Notes under the pieces: model-generated
Seen by the model: only the letters and a program-made list of their open reading frames with translations
Databases searched by the model: none
Told to the model about the DNA's origin: nothing
Shown here: one piece after another, positions 37,401 to 44,312 of the stretch
Numbering within the stretch: position 1 is the stretch's first letter
How the letters are laid out: each line of letters begins with the position of its first letter
From: Saccharothrix australiensis
GTDB taxonomy: Bacteria > Actinomycetota > Actinomycetes > Mycobacteriales > Pseudonocardiaceae
Direction of reading: 5' to 3'
NCBI RefSeq assembly: GCF_003634935.1
Contig: NZ_RBXO01000001.1
Span: 2,753,501-2,817,500, forward strand
DNA: 64,000 nucleotides
Made by a program: the position numbers and the translations under genes

Positions 37401-37635
37401 CGATGGCGACGTCGGGCCGGAGCAGGCGGCGCAGGTCGGACAGGTAGGTCTTGAGGTTCGCGGCGGCCGAGCGGGGCAGCTCGTCCCACAGCGCGTCGGT
37501 CAGGGCGTCGGTCGAGGTCGGCGCGTCGCGCAGGAGCAGCACGGCGAGCAGGACGCGTTCCTTCCGCCGCGCCGGCAGCAGCAGCCGACCCCGGTCGTCG
37601 CGAACCTCCAGCGGACCCAGCACCCCGAAACGCAC
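34480..37635 (-). CDS. AfsR/SARP-family regulator (BTAD - NB-ARC - TPR)
   Basis: A 1051-residue regulator of AfsR type. Residues 1-250 hold the OmpR-like winged helix (ALWDELPRSAAANLKTYLSD) and the bacterial transcriptional activation domain (ARLALGQDVAGELRALTDQH). Residues ~260-560 are an NB-ARC ATPase with Walker A GTAGVGKTALAVRW and Walker B SVLVVLDNA. Residues ~640-1040 are tetratricopeptide repeats (NNLGGIHRQSGHLAEAAAHF and others). Such proteins switch on secondary metabolism or stress genes. GTG start at 37635. A perfect 11-bp palindrome lies just upstream and may be its own operator. Confidence 0.92.
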   Translation of the reverse strand: MRFGVLGPLEVRDDRGRLLLPARRKERVLLAVLLLRDAPTSTDALTDALWDELPRSAAANLKTYLSDLRRLLRPDVAIDTRPDGYVLDVARADLDATHFEDLVEEGRQAARERRFDVATERFTRALGLWRGPVLDGLPVPALVHHRVTVLEELRLAVVEDNIDARLALGQDVAGELRALTDQHPLRERLWGQLMLALYRTGRQAEALAAYQRLRETLDAQLGIEPSPGLRRLHVEILRADRSLDRTPPPASAAIPRQLPAAVPSFTGRARALAELDRLADRARGDRSGTVVVISGTAGVGKTALAVRWADAARDRFPDGQLYADLRGYDALPPRRPLEVLSRFLHALGVPPERVPPDLDEAVALYRSTLADRSVLVVLDNAAAGDQVRPLLPGGSGGLVVVTSRDRLAGLVARDGAARIALDVLTPAESVDLLATLLGRERTAAEPDATAELADLCAHLPLALRITAAHFTGGRIADHVAELRRGNRLTALHADEDTAVRAAFDLSYSALPAPARRLFRLLGVIPGQDFTVDEAVAATGGAPPATEELLGTLTDAHLLHRDGDRYTTHDLLRLYARERARAEETPERRDRASHRLYAWYTAHAEAAAAVLYPDMARLPRPAPQPLFENEAQASAWLDAERANLVAAVLHAADAGGDLAEHAWLLADALRGYFWLRMATVDWLTVALAARRAAEGDPTARASAELSLGNLHFLLSEHARAIEHSTAALRLAEEGGWHAGQASAHNNLGGIHRQSGHLAEAAAHFARSLEIDRRHGLHAGQMASLNNLAIVAWQLGRLADSTEYFTQALRLRRQSQAPQGIALALGNLGELWHTRGEPDEALRHLTEALGIHREIGARVAEAGNLTTLAAIHNDLGDLPAAYEHARTSLMLARDTGERRIEAGALHVLGDIHRRAGQEADALDCYRQAALLAREADDDFLAAEALIGQGRAEEALAIARKAGYRVVEGKALTALARAELAAGNTAAADAHAREALEIHRSTGHRPGEAHTLLLLDRVAAARSEPDLAAAYRRAALELFTRMRSPEADALRDRV

Positions 37636-37651
37636 GGCACCCAGCGTAGTG

Positions 37652-37690
37652 ATGCCGGTACACGGCGGTGTGTACCGGCATGTGTACCGG
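37652..37690. promoter_or_regulatory. Palindromic operator candidate upstream of the SARP gene
   Basis: ATGCCGGTACA at 37652-37662 and TGTACCGGCAT at 37671-37681 form a perfect 11-bp inverted repeat with an 8-bp centre. A third half-site, TGTACCGG, begins at 37683, 12 bp after its twin. The cluster starts 17 bp upstream of the SARP GTG on the minus strand and has no coding role. It fits a multi-site operator, possibly for SARP autoregulation or another factor. Confidence 0.65.
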
Positions 37691-37789
37691 TGATCGAAAT
37701 GCTGGTGGTCAAGGGGGAGTGCGCAGGGGGCGGTGACCAGGGGGCGCCGCCCCCTCGGCTGTCCGCACTGGTCACGCGCCGCGCCGGGG

Positions 37790-37919
37790 ATGCGCCGCGC
37801 TGGTCTCGCGCGCCGCGCCGGGAATGCGTGCGCCGGGGTGCGTCAGGCCGCCGCGCCGGGGGTGCGTCAGGCCGCCGCGCCGGGGTGTGCCAGGCCCTCG
37901 CGCCGGGGGTGCGTCAGGC
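37790..37919. repeat. Tandem 24-bp repeats at the 3' end of the 37922-38746 gene
   Basis: About three and a half variable copies of a ~24-bp unit (GCCGCCGCGCCGGGGGTGCGTC and an AG) lie directly after the stop of the minus-strand gene. They have single-base and short length differences between copies. The rest of 37691-37790 shows no gene. On the minus strand each unit holds CTGACGC with a TGA, as in the 14-bp repeats after the STAND gene. Confidence 0.7.
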
Positions 37920-37921
37920 GA

Positions 37922-38746
37922 CTAGCACGCACACGTCTTCTGCTCCACGTCCCGCCAGTCCATCCGGCCGAAGTCGCCGACCTTGAGCAGGCGCGCCTCG
38001 GGCAACCCCTGGCCGGAACCGGCGGCGGCCACGAGGTCGCGGACCTCCTGCGCCAGGGGACCGTCGTCGGGCAGGTCTTCCAGCGCCCGCTTGAACCAGA
38101 ACCCCGCCGAGGCGTTGTCACCTTTCGCCGAGTGGGCCCTGCCCAGCAGCACGCGGCATTCGGCGCGTTCGCCGAGGTACTCGGCGTCCGCGCCGTCATC
38201 CTCGTACAACTGCTCGGCGCGGGACAGCTTCGCCACCGCATCGTCGACGTCCCCGGCCAGCAGCGCCTCGACGCCCAGTTCGCGCACCGCCCAGGCCACG
38301 CCTTCGACGGTGCCCTCGGTGAACTGCATCTCGACCAGGTCGATGAGGCAGCAGATGACCTGTTCCGGCATGTCCCGAGCCCGGTAGACGCTGGCCAGGG
38401 TGTCCAGTGCGAAGGCGTGGTGGCACAACCGGTCGTCGTTGGCCTCTTCGACGCACAGCGCTCGCCACAGCTCGACCATGCGAGCGGCCATGACGGTGGC
38501 GCCGTTCAACACCGCCATCCTGTAGTAGGCGACCGCCGCCGCGTGGAGTCCATCCGACAGGGACTCGGCCCGCGGGTGGCGGTCGGCGAACTCCAGGGTC
38601 GCGTGGTGCAGCCCCACTATCTCGTCCACGGTGAGGCGATAGGGCGCCACGAGCCAGGCTTGGCGGAGGAGCTTCGCCGATTCCTCCACCCTGCCGCCGG
38701 TCATGTGCCCGTGGAGGGTGGTCAGCAGTTGCTCGGTCGACTTCAT
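37922..38746 (-). CDS. TPR-like hypothetical protein ending in Cys-Ala-Cys
   Basis: A 274-residue, mainly helical protein, rich in Leu/Ala/Glu with TPR-like helices (FALDTLASVYRARDMPEQVI, CRVLLGRAHSAKGDNASAGF, FKRALEDL). No catalytic motif is recognised. It ends in KTCAC at the extreme C-terminus. ATG at 38746 is used; an earlier in-frame start at 38773 would overlap the divergent promoter. It is divergent from the XRE/DUF5753 gene with a 157-bp spacer, so the pair may be co-regulated. Confidence 0.6.
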   Translation of the reverse strand: MKSTEQLLTTLHGHMTGGRVEESAKLLRQAWLVAPYRLTVDEIVGLHHATLEFADRHPRAESLSDGLHAAAVAYYRMAVLNGATVMAARMVELWRALCVEEANDDRLCHHAFALDTLASVYRARDMPEQVICCLIDLVEMQFTEGTVEGVAWAVRELGVEALLAGDVDDAVAKLSRAEQLYEDDGADAEYLGERAECRVLLGRAHSAKGDNASAGFWFKRALEDLPDDGPLAQEVRDLVAAAGSGQGLPEARLLKVGDFGRMDWRDVEQKTCAC

Positions 38747-38903
38747 GTGATCACTTCGCGTTCCAGGTAGCACAGCTGTGCCTCTCTGTGCGTTTGCGCT
38801 GCCAAGACTCTGCGACCATACAGTTTGCGGTATGCAAAGATGGTGCAGGCAAACGGGTGGTGTCGGAAGGAATGGGGTTACGGAGAGTGGCTAAGGTGTG
38901 CAC
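38747..38903. promoter_or_regulatory. Divergent promoter region with inverted repeats
   Basis: This 157-bp spacer is less GC-rich than its surroundings. It holds an inverted repeat TTTGC-GGTAT-GCAAA at 38824-38838, nested with CATA/TATG arms (38817-38820 and 38831-38834). TACAGT at 38819-38824 could be a -10 box for the XRE gene. An XRE-type repressor commonly binds such sites. Confidence 0.45.
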
Positions 38904-39764
38904 ATGGCGGTAGGGACCACGCGTGCGAAGAGGCGGCTCGGGCGGCACGTGCGTCCGATCCTCGAACGGACCGGGCTCAAGCCCATCGAGGTGTCCAAGC
39001 TGGTGAGGACGTCGAAGGACACGGTCGACCGCCTGTTGTCAGGCGCGAACCTGCCGCGCTTCCCGACCTTCCTGGCGATCATGACGGTCATCAAGGCGAC
39101 GGAAGAGGAACTCGCCGAAGGCACCGTGCTGTGGGAACGCGCCAACCAGGACGCGGTCGTGGTGGAACACGCCGCGGCACTGTCATCGAGGTACCTGCGA
39201 TTCAGGATGGACGAGGGCGAGGCGAGCCGGGAGCGATCGCTCAGCCAGCAGATCGTTCCCGGACTGCTTCAGCTCGGCGGCTATGCCGAGGCTCTTGGTG
39301 ACCGTGCGCGTGTGCTGATGGCTGGGCGAGGGTGGATGGAGCGTGCGGCAGCGGAGCGGCGCGACCGGCAAGGGCTCCTGTCTCGTGAGCCGACCTTCCG
39401 TCTGCATGCTCTGATCGACGAGGTCGCGCTCCATCGGGTCGTGGGCGGCCATGAGCTGATGGCAACGCAACTCGCCCATCTGATCGAAGTCGCCGCCCAG
39501 GACAACGTCACCATTCAAATCCTGCCATTCGACGCCGGTTCCTATGGGTTGCACTTCGGCGCGCTGACGCTGCTCGACTACCCGGAACCCGACGAACCGC
39601 TCTCGGTCTACATCGAGGAGCACACGGGGATCAAGGTGGTGGAGGATGCTCAGGAAGCGGATAGGCTCGTCGCGGCGTGGGAAGACGCGGCGCGGTTGGC
39701 GCTTGACCCCGAGCAGTCCATGAAGCGCATCGAAGAAGTGAGGACCACCAGGTATGCAGCGTGA
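38904..39764 (+). CDS. XRE-family regulator with DUF5753
   Basis: A 286-residue protein: an N-terminal helix-turn-helix (LKPIEVSKLVRTSKDTVDRL, then LSGANLPRFP) and a C-terminal DUF5753 domain (QIVPGLLQLGGYAEALG, LIDEVALHRVVGG, NVTIQILPFDAGSYG, EPDEPLSVYIE). ATG at 38904 follows AAGGTG. It overlaps the downstream DUF397 gene by 11 bp. XRE/DUF5753 plus DUF397 is a standard actinomycete pair, for which a toxin-antitoxin-like or developmental regulatory role (BldB/WhiJ type) has been proposed. A damaged copy of the C-terminal two thirds follows. Confidence 0.9.
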   Translation: MAVGTTRAKRRLGRHVRPILERTGLKPIEVSKLVRTSKDTVDRLLSGANLPRFPTFLAIMTVIKATEEELAEGTVLWERANQDAVVVEHAAALSSRYLRFRMDEGEASRERSLSQQIVPGLLQLGGYAEALGDRARVLMAGRGWMERAAAERRDRQGLLSREPTFRLHALIDEVALHRVVGGHELMATQLAHLIEVAAQDNVTIQILPFDAGSYGLHFGALTLLDYPEPDEPLSVYIEEHTGIKVVEDAQEADRLVAAWEDAARLALDPEQSMKRIEEVRTTRYAA

Positions 39765-39945
39765 CGAGCAGTTGACTTGGCGGAAGTCGAGCCACAGCAG
39801 CGACAACCCCGACTGTGTTGAGCTGGCGGTCACGCCCGTCGAGGTGCGGGTTCGGGACACCAAGCAGCGTCACGGGGGAACGTTGCGGTTCTCGTCGGGT
39901 GCGTTCGCCGCGTTCCTGACGGGCTTGAAGACCTCCGGCGAGTAG
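39754..39945 (+). CDS. DUF397 protein, copy 1
   Basis: A 63-residue DUF397 protein: WRKSSHSSDNPDCVELAV at the start, VRVRDTKQRHGGTLRFSSGA and FAAFLTGLKTSGE at the end. The family partners XRE/DUF5753 regulators in actinomycetes. Its start lies inside the end of the regulator gene, so they are coupled. A hairpin terminator follows at 39955-39985. Confidence 0.9.
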   Translation: MQRDEQLTWRKSSHSSDNPDCVELAVTPVEVRVRDTKQRHGGTLRFSSGAFAAFLTGLKTSGE

Positions 39946-39954
39946 CCGAAGAGA

Positions 39955-39985
39955 GGCGGGGCGCTCCGGGTCGGGGTGCCCCGCC
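39955..39985 (+). terminator. Terminator after DUF397 copy 1
   Basis: GGCGGGGC at 39955-39962 pairs with GCCCCGCC at 39978-39985. The same hairpin recurs after copy 2 at 40697-40727, because it is part of the duplicated segment. Confidence 0.75.
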
Positions 39986-40018
39986 TTCGTGTGCGTGGAC
40001 GGAAGAGGAGCTCGGTTC

Positions 40019-40506
40019 GCTTCAGCTCGGCGGCTATGCCGAGGCTCTTGGCGACCGTGCGCGCGTGCTGCTGGCGGATGGAGCGGGCGGCAGTCGAGCG
40101 GCGCGACCGGCAGGCGCTCTTGTGCCGCGAGCCGACCTTTTACCTGCACGTCTTGATCGATGAGGTCGCACTCCATCGGGTCATGGGCAGCCACGAGTTG
40201 ATGGCGGCGCAGCTCGTCCACCTGTTTGCGGTCGCCGCTCGGGACAACGTCACGATTCAGGTCATCCCGTTCGAGACCGGTGCCTACGGACTGCACTTCG
40301 CCGGGCTGACTCTGCTCAGGTACCCGGAACCGGACGAACCGCTCTCGGTCTACATCGAAGAACACACGGGGACCAAGGTAGTGGAGGATGTGAAGGACGG
40401 GGAGGGGCTGGCGGCCGCATGGGACTACGCGGCGCGGTTGGCGCTCGATCCCGAGCAGTCTGTGAAGCGCATCGAAGAAGTGAGGGTCACCAGGCATGCA
40501 GTCTGA
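40019..40506 (+). pseudogene. Degraded copy of the XRE/DUF5753 regulator
   Basis: This is a second copy of bases 39266-39764. It keeps the DUF5753 part (LIDEVALHRVMGSHELM, NVTIQVIPFETGAYG, EPDEPLSVYIEEHTGTKVV) but lacks the helix-turn-helix. An 11-bp deletion near 40073, relative to copy 1 near 39317, shifts the frame, so the first 17 codons no longer join the rest. Just upstream, GACGGAAGAGGAGCTCG (39998-40014) matches bases 39103-39119 of copy 1, so an internal stretch of ~150 bp was lost as well. An open frame from 39976 can be read, but its N-terminus is unrelated. Confidence 0.8.
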
Positions 40507-40687
40507 CGAGCGGTTGAGTTGGCGGAAGTCGAGCCGCAGCATGGACAACCCCAACTGCGTTGAGCTGGTGGTCACGCCCGTCGAGGTGCGGGTTCGGGAT
40601 ACCAAGCAGCGTCAGGGGGGAACGTTGCGGTTCTCGTCGGGTGCGTTCGCCGCGTTCCTGACGGGCTTGAAGACCTCCGGCGAGTAG
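40496..40687 (+). CDS. DUF397 protein, copy 2
   Basis: A 63-residue DUF397 protein nearly identical to copy 1 (differences such as SRSMDNPNCVELVV in place of SHSSDNPDCVELAV and KQRQ for KQRH). It overlaps the end of the degraded regulator copy. The frame is intact, so it may still be expressed even though its partner is broken. Confidence 0.85.
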   Translation: MQSDERLSWRKSSRSMDNPNCVELVVTPVEVRVRDTKQRQGGTLRFSSGAFAAFLTGLKTSGE

Positions 40688-40696
40688 CCGAAGAGA

Positions 40697-40727
40697 GGCG
40701 GGGCGCTCCGGGTCGGGGTGCCCCGCC
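40697..40727 (+). terminator. Terminator after DUF397 copy 2
   Basis: GGCGGGGC at 40697-40704 pairs with GCCCCGCC at 40720-40727, the duplicate of the hairpin at 39955-39985. Confidence 0.75.
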
Positions 40728-40799
40728 TTCGTGTGCGTAGGGCTGTCGTCCCCTCGACCGCGCGTGATTCGTCCGGCCGGACGCGGGTAACCACGGCGC

Positions 40800-41348
40800 A
40801 TGGCTGACGATGAGGACGTGATTGCCCTGCTGGAGCGGCAGCACCGGGAGATCCGCGAGCTGTTCGCCGAGGTCGAGAGCGCGCACGGGGATGAGCGGAC
40901 CGCCGCGTTCCGGCGGTTGGTGCGGCTGCTCGCGGTGCACGAGACCGCCGAGGAGGAGGTCGTCCACCCGGCCGCCCGGAAGGGCGACGGCGGTGACGCG
41001 ATCGTGGACGCCCGCGTCGCCGAGGAGCGCCGGGCAAAGGAGCTGCTGTCGACGCTGGACCGGATCGGTCCCGACGCCGAGGGGTTCGACACGCTGCTGT
41101 TCGAGCTGCGCGACGACGTCCTGGCGCACGCCGAGCACGAGGAGCGCGAGGAGTTCCCGAGGCTGCGCGCGGAGTACGACGGCGACCGGTTGCGCGCCCT
41201 GGCGAAGGCGGTCCGGGCGGCGGAGGCGATCGCACCCACCCGGCCGCACCCCGGCGTGGAGTCGCCGGCGGCGAACATGCTGCTGGGCCCGCCGGTGGCG
41301 ATCATGGACCGGGCGCGCGACCTGATCCGCTCGGCGTTGGGGAGGTGA
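40800..41348 (+). CDS. Hemerythrin-domain protein
   Basis: A 182-residue protein with a hemerythrin HHE cation-binding four-helix bundle: RQHREIRELFAEVE, LLAVHETAEEEVVHP and HAEHEEREEFPRLR supply the His and Glu ligands for a di-iron centre. Such proteins bind oxygen or respond to redox or nitric oxide stress. The last ~40 residues are a Pro-rich tail. Its TGA overlaps the ribosome-binding site of the flavodoxin-like gene, so the two form an operon. Confidence 0.88.
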   Translation: MADDEDVIALLERQHREIRELFAEVESAHGDERTAAFRRLVRLLAVHETAEEEVVHPAARKGDGGDAIVDARVAEERRAKELLSTLDRIGPDAEGFDTLLFELRDDVLAHAEHEEREEFPRLRAEYDGDRLRALAKAVRAAEAIAPTRPHPGVESPAANMLLGPPVAIMDRARDLIRSALGR

Positions 41349-41353
41349 GCGCC

Positions 41354-41959
41354 ATGCGCGCGGTGGTGTTGAACTGCACGTTGAAGAAGTCACCGGAGAC
41401 GTCCAACACGCAGCTGCTCGCGAACGTCGTGGAGAGCGCGCTGAGGGAACGCGGCGTCGAGGTCAGCACGATCCGCCTCGTGGACCACAACATCCCGCCG
41501 GGCGTGATGACGGACCTGGGCGAGGGTGACGACTGGCCGGGCATCCACGAGCAGCTGCTGAACGCGGAGATCCTGGTGGTGGCCACGCCGACGTGGGTCG
41601 GCCATCCGTCGTCGCTCGCGCAGCGTGCGCTGGAGCGGATGGACGCGATGCTGTCGGAGACCGACGACGAGGAGCGCCCGGTGGCGTACAACCGGGTCGC
41701 GGGCGTTGTCGTGACGGGCAACGAGGACGGCGCCCACCACGTGATCAGCGAGGTGTCCGGCGGTTTGGCGGACATCGGCTACACGATCCCCGGCCAGGCG
41801 TGGACGTACTGGAACATGGGGCCCGGACCGGGCCCGAGCTACAGCGACACCGACCACCGCCACGACTGGTCGGAGTCCACGGGCAAGGCGATGGCGTCCA
41901 ACCTCTACGCGGTGGCCTCGGCCCTGGCGAAGAATCCGATCCCCGCTCCGCCGAGCTGA
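41354..41959 (+). CDS. NAD(P)H-dependent FMN reductase / flavodoxin-fold protein
   Basis: A 201-residue flavodoxin-fold protein: VVLNCTLKKSPETSNTQLL (phosphate-binding loop), ILVVATPTWVGHPSSLAQRA (the PTW FMN-contact motif) and VVVTGNEDGAHHVISEVSGG. It should bind FMN and reduce quinones or other small substrates with NAD(P)H. ATG at 41354 sits eight bases after GGAGG; a GTG at 41345 in frame is possible but has no such site. Following the hemerythrin gene suggests a shared redox role. Confidence 0.82.
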   Translation: MRAVVLNCTLKKSPETSNTQLLANVVESALRERGVEVSTIRLVDHNIPPGVMTDLGEGDDWPGIHEQLLNAEILVVATPTWVGHPSSLAQRALERMDAMLSETDDEERPVAYNRVAGVVVTGNEDGAHHVISEVSGGLADIGYTIPGQAWTYWNMGPGPGPSYSDTDHRHDWSESTGKAMASNLYAVASALAKNPIPAPPS

Positions 41960-42394
41960 GAACCGACCGCCATCACCGACCGCCATCACCGACCGCCATC
42001 ACCGACTCGGTTCCCGCGGACGCGACCACCGCCCATCCTGGTCACCGCACCCGGCTTTTCACGACTCCGAGGACTGTTGGCTGCCGGGTGTTGCGCGGAC
42101 TGCCGTCCCCGGCAGAAGGCTGTTCCCGATGATGTGGTCCCGTTGCTCGGTGTTCCCGGCTTGGTCCAGGACCTGCGTGCTTCGACGAGCGTTGAGTCCG
42201 TGGTTGCCCGTCTGCCGTCAAGCTGCGTATTACGCGCGCGGTCGTTGCTTCGGGATGTGGTGGCTTCGGCGGCCAGACCTGCGTTGGTGGGGCTTGGGGC
42301 TGCGGTCGTTGCGTTGGTGGGGGCCGTGGCGTGGGGGTGCGGCGTGGGGCGGGGCTGTGGGTAGCGGGTGGTTGGCCTGGGTAACCAGGGGAGC
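41960..42394. other. 435-bp region without a supported gene; three 13-bp repeats
   Basis: After the flavodoxin-like stop come three exact copies of ACCGACCGCCATC (41962-42000). The rest has lower GC than its surroundings up to about 42250, then G/T-rich sequence. Open frames exist on both strands (for example 42077-42364) but have no ribosome-binding site, no family match and unusual codon use. It could be decayed DNA or a regulatory leader for the epimerase gene. Confidence 0.5.
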
Positions 42395-43399
42395 ATGAGG
42401 ATCGTCGTGACCGGTGCGACCGGCAACGTGGGTACCGCTCTGCTGCGCAGGTTGGCGGTCGAGCCGGATGTCGAGGTGCACGGCGTGTCGCGTCGGCCGC
42501 CGGTTCCCGAGCCGCCCTACGACGTCGAGTGGACGCCGCTGGACCTGTCCCGCGTCGGCGCGGAGGAGCCGCTGACCGAGGTGTTGCGCGGCGCGGACGC
42601 CGTGGTGCACCTGGCGTGGAAGATCCAGCCGGGCCACGACGAGGCCGCCTTGTACCGGACGAACGTGGCGGGCAGTGACCGCGTGTTCGCGGCGGCCCGC
42701 AAAGCCGGTGTGCCGCACCTGGTGCACATGTCGTCGGTCGGCGCGTACTCGCCGGCGACCAAGGACCACACCGTGGACGAGAGCTGGCCGACCGGTGGCC
42801 TGACGAACTCCTACTACAGCCGCCACAAGGCCGCTGTCGAGCGGCAGCTCGACCAGGTCGAGCGGGACAATCCGGAGATGGTGGTGTCGCGCGTGCGGCC
42901 CGCCCTGATCCTCCAGCCGGACGCGGCGACCGAGATCAAGCGCTACTTCCTCGGCCCGCTGGTGCCGTCCGTGCTGTTCCGGTTCGGCCTGCCGGTGCTG
43001 CCGGTGCCCAACGCGATGGTGTTGCAGTTCGTGCACTCCGAGGACGTCGCGGATGCGTTGGCGGAGGTGGTGAAGCGCAAGGCGCCCGGCGCGTTCAACC
43101 TGGCCTCGGCGCCGGTGATCACGCCGAAGGTGTTGGCGTCGGTGTTGCGCGGCAAGCACGTCCCGGTGCCGCCCGCCGTCCTGCGCGGGCTCGCGCGGAT
43201 CACGTGGAAGCTGCGCCTCCAGCCGACCTCGGAGGGCTGGGTGGACCTCGCGCTGACCACGCCGCTGCTGGACTCGTCCAGGGCCCGCGCCGAGCTGGGG
43301 TGGTCGCCCCGGCACGACGCCCGCGAGGCGTTGCGCCGCCTGCTGGACGGCATGGGCAAGCGCGAGGGCGTGTCGGCCAGTCCGCCGTTGCGCCCGTAG
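42395..43399 (+). CDS. NAD-dependent epimerase/dehydratase (extended SDR)
   Basis: A 334-residue extended SDR: IVVTGATGNVGTALLRRL (Rossmann loop), VVHLAWKIQPGHDEAALYRT, the catalytic S/Y/K with YYSRHKAAVER, and a C-terminal LGWSPRHDAREALRR. It is paralogous to the gene at 2775-3836, though the two sit 40 kb apart. ATG at 42395 is chosen because the Rossmann strand begins there. The substrate is unknown. Confidence 0.82.
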   Translation: MRIVVTGATGNVGTALLRRLAVEPDVEVHGVSRRPPVPEPPYDVEWTPLDLSRVGAEEPLTEVLRGADAVVHLAWKIQPGHDEAALYRTNVAGSDRVFAAARKAGVPHLVHMSSVGAYSPATKDHTVDESWPTGGLTNSYYSRHKAAVERQLDQVERDNPEMVVSRVRPALILQPDAATEIKRYFLGPLVPSVLFRFGLPVLPVPNAMVLQFVHSEDVADALAEVVKRKAPGAFNLASAPVITPKVLASVLRGKHVPVPPAVLRGLARITWKLRLQPTSEGWVDLALTTPLLDSSRARAELGWSPRHDAREALRRLLDGMGKREGVSASPPLRP

Positions 43400-43402
43400 C
43401 CA

Positions 43403-43452
43403 CGGCCGGTGCGCCCACCTCCCGGCGGTTCGAGGAGGTGGGGCGCCGGCCG
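43403..43452. terminator. Long imperfect hairpin between convergent genes
   Basis: CGGCCGGTGCGCCCACCTCC (43403-43422) pairs with GGAGGTGGGGCGCCGGCCG (43434-43452) with a couple of mismatches and a short loop. It lies between the epimerase stop (plus) and the small membrane gene stop (minus). Confidence 0.75.
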
Positions 43453-43461
43453 CGCGGGGCT

Positions 43462-43698
43462 CTAGAAGAGGTTGGCCCACCCCAGCACCTGCGCCACCAC
43501 GAAGCCGAGCGCCATGACGGTGATGATCAGGACGACCACCAGCGCGGCGACGTTGCGCCCGCGCGACGGGGTCGGTTCGTGGTGGGACAGGCCCGAGGTC
43601 TGCCCTGAGTCGGGGGGCGTGTCGCCCGGAGCGACGCCACCGCCCGGTTCGAGGCCGGGTGTGCGTGCGGGATCCGGGTCCGGAGGGGTCGCTGTCAT
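43462..43698 (-). CDS. Small single-pass membrane protein
   Basis: A 78-residue protein: ~45 residues of Pro/Gly/Asp/Thr-rich sequence, a short basic SRGRN stretch, then one transmembrane helix (VAALVVVLIITVMALGFVVA) and a Trp-containing end. No family match. ATG at 43698. It diverges from the nucleotidyltransferase operon at 43758 with a 59-bp spacer. Confidence 0.55.
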   Translation of the reverse strand: MTATPPDPDPARTPGLEPGGGVAPGDTPPDSGQTSGLSHHEPTPSRGRNVAALVVVLIITVMALGFVVAQVLGWANLF

Positions 43699-43757
43699 GC
43701 CAACCGGATACCCGGCCGGCCCAGTGTGAAGCCCGGACGGCCGGGGTAGTCACAACC

Positions 43758-44312
43758 ATGAGCGGCGTTCAAGACGAGTTGCTGCGCACGTTGACCAAGG
43801 TGGCGAAGGCGCTGCGCACGCAAGGTATCCCGTTCGCCCTGACCGGTGGGTGCGCGGTCTACGCGCGAGGCGGTCCGGCGACCGAGCACGACGTCGACAT
43901 CCTGGTGCGCGAGGAGGACGCCAAGCCCGCGGTGAGCGCGCTGGTCGCGGCCGGGATGCGGGCCGCCGACGCGCCCGAGGACTGGCTGCTCAAGGTCTAC
44001 GACGGCGAGTCGCTGGTGGATTTGCTGTTCCGACCGAACGAGCTGCCGGTGACCGACGAGACGCTGGCCCGCGCCGAGGAGCTGGCGGTGGGCTCGGCGT
44101 CGCTGCCCGTGATGCCCGCGACCGACGTCATGATCAGCAAGCTGCTGGTGCTGGACGGGCACCGGTGCGATTTCAGCGAGCTGCTGCCGTTCGCCCGCGC
44201 GCTGCGCGAGCAGATCGACTGGTCACGGGTGCGCGAGGCGACGGCGCATTCCCCGTTCGCGGAGGCGTTCCTCGTGCTCGTCGAACGCCTGGACATCAGG
44301 AGCGAGTCATGA
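43758..44312 (+). CDS. Nucleotidyltransferase-fold protein
   Basis: A 184-residue protein of the polymerase-beta-like nucleotidyltransferase superfamily. FALTGGCAVYARGG (residues 27-39) is the GG motif, and EHDVDILV holds the Asp45-x-Asp47 catalytic pair. The helical rest contains VMPATDVMISKLLVLDGH. Family members act on RNA, proteins or antibiotics; here the target is not clear. First of four genes, each overlapping the next by four bases (43758-45812). Confidence 0.8.
   Translation: MSGVQDELLRTLTKVAKALRTQGIPFALTGGCAVYARGGPATEHDVDILVREEDAKPAVSALVAAGMRAADAPEDWLLKVYDGESLVDLLFRPNELPVTDETLARAEELAVGSASLPVMPATDVMISKLLVLDGHRCDFSELLPFARALREQIDWSRVREATAHSPFAEAFLVLVERLDIRSES

Noticed and set aside
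39976-40018. Start of an independent DUF5753 protein at 39976
   Set aside because: The first ~35 residues have no homology to the regulator and result from the frameshift and deletion. The copy is better called a pseudogene.
42077-42364. 95-residue frame in the unassigned region
   Set aside because: No family match, no ribosome site and a skewed Val/Ala/Gly tail from low-complexity DNA. It stays unassigned.
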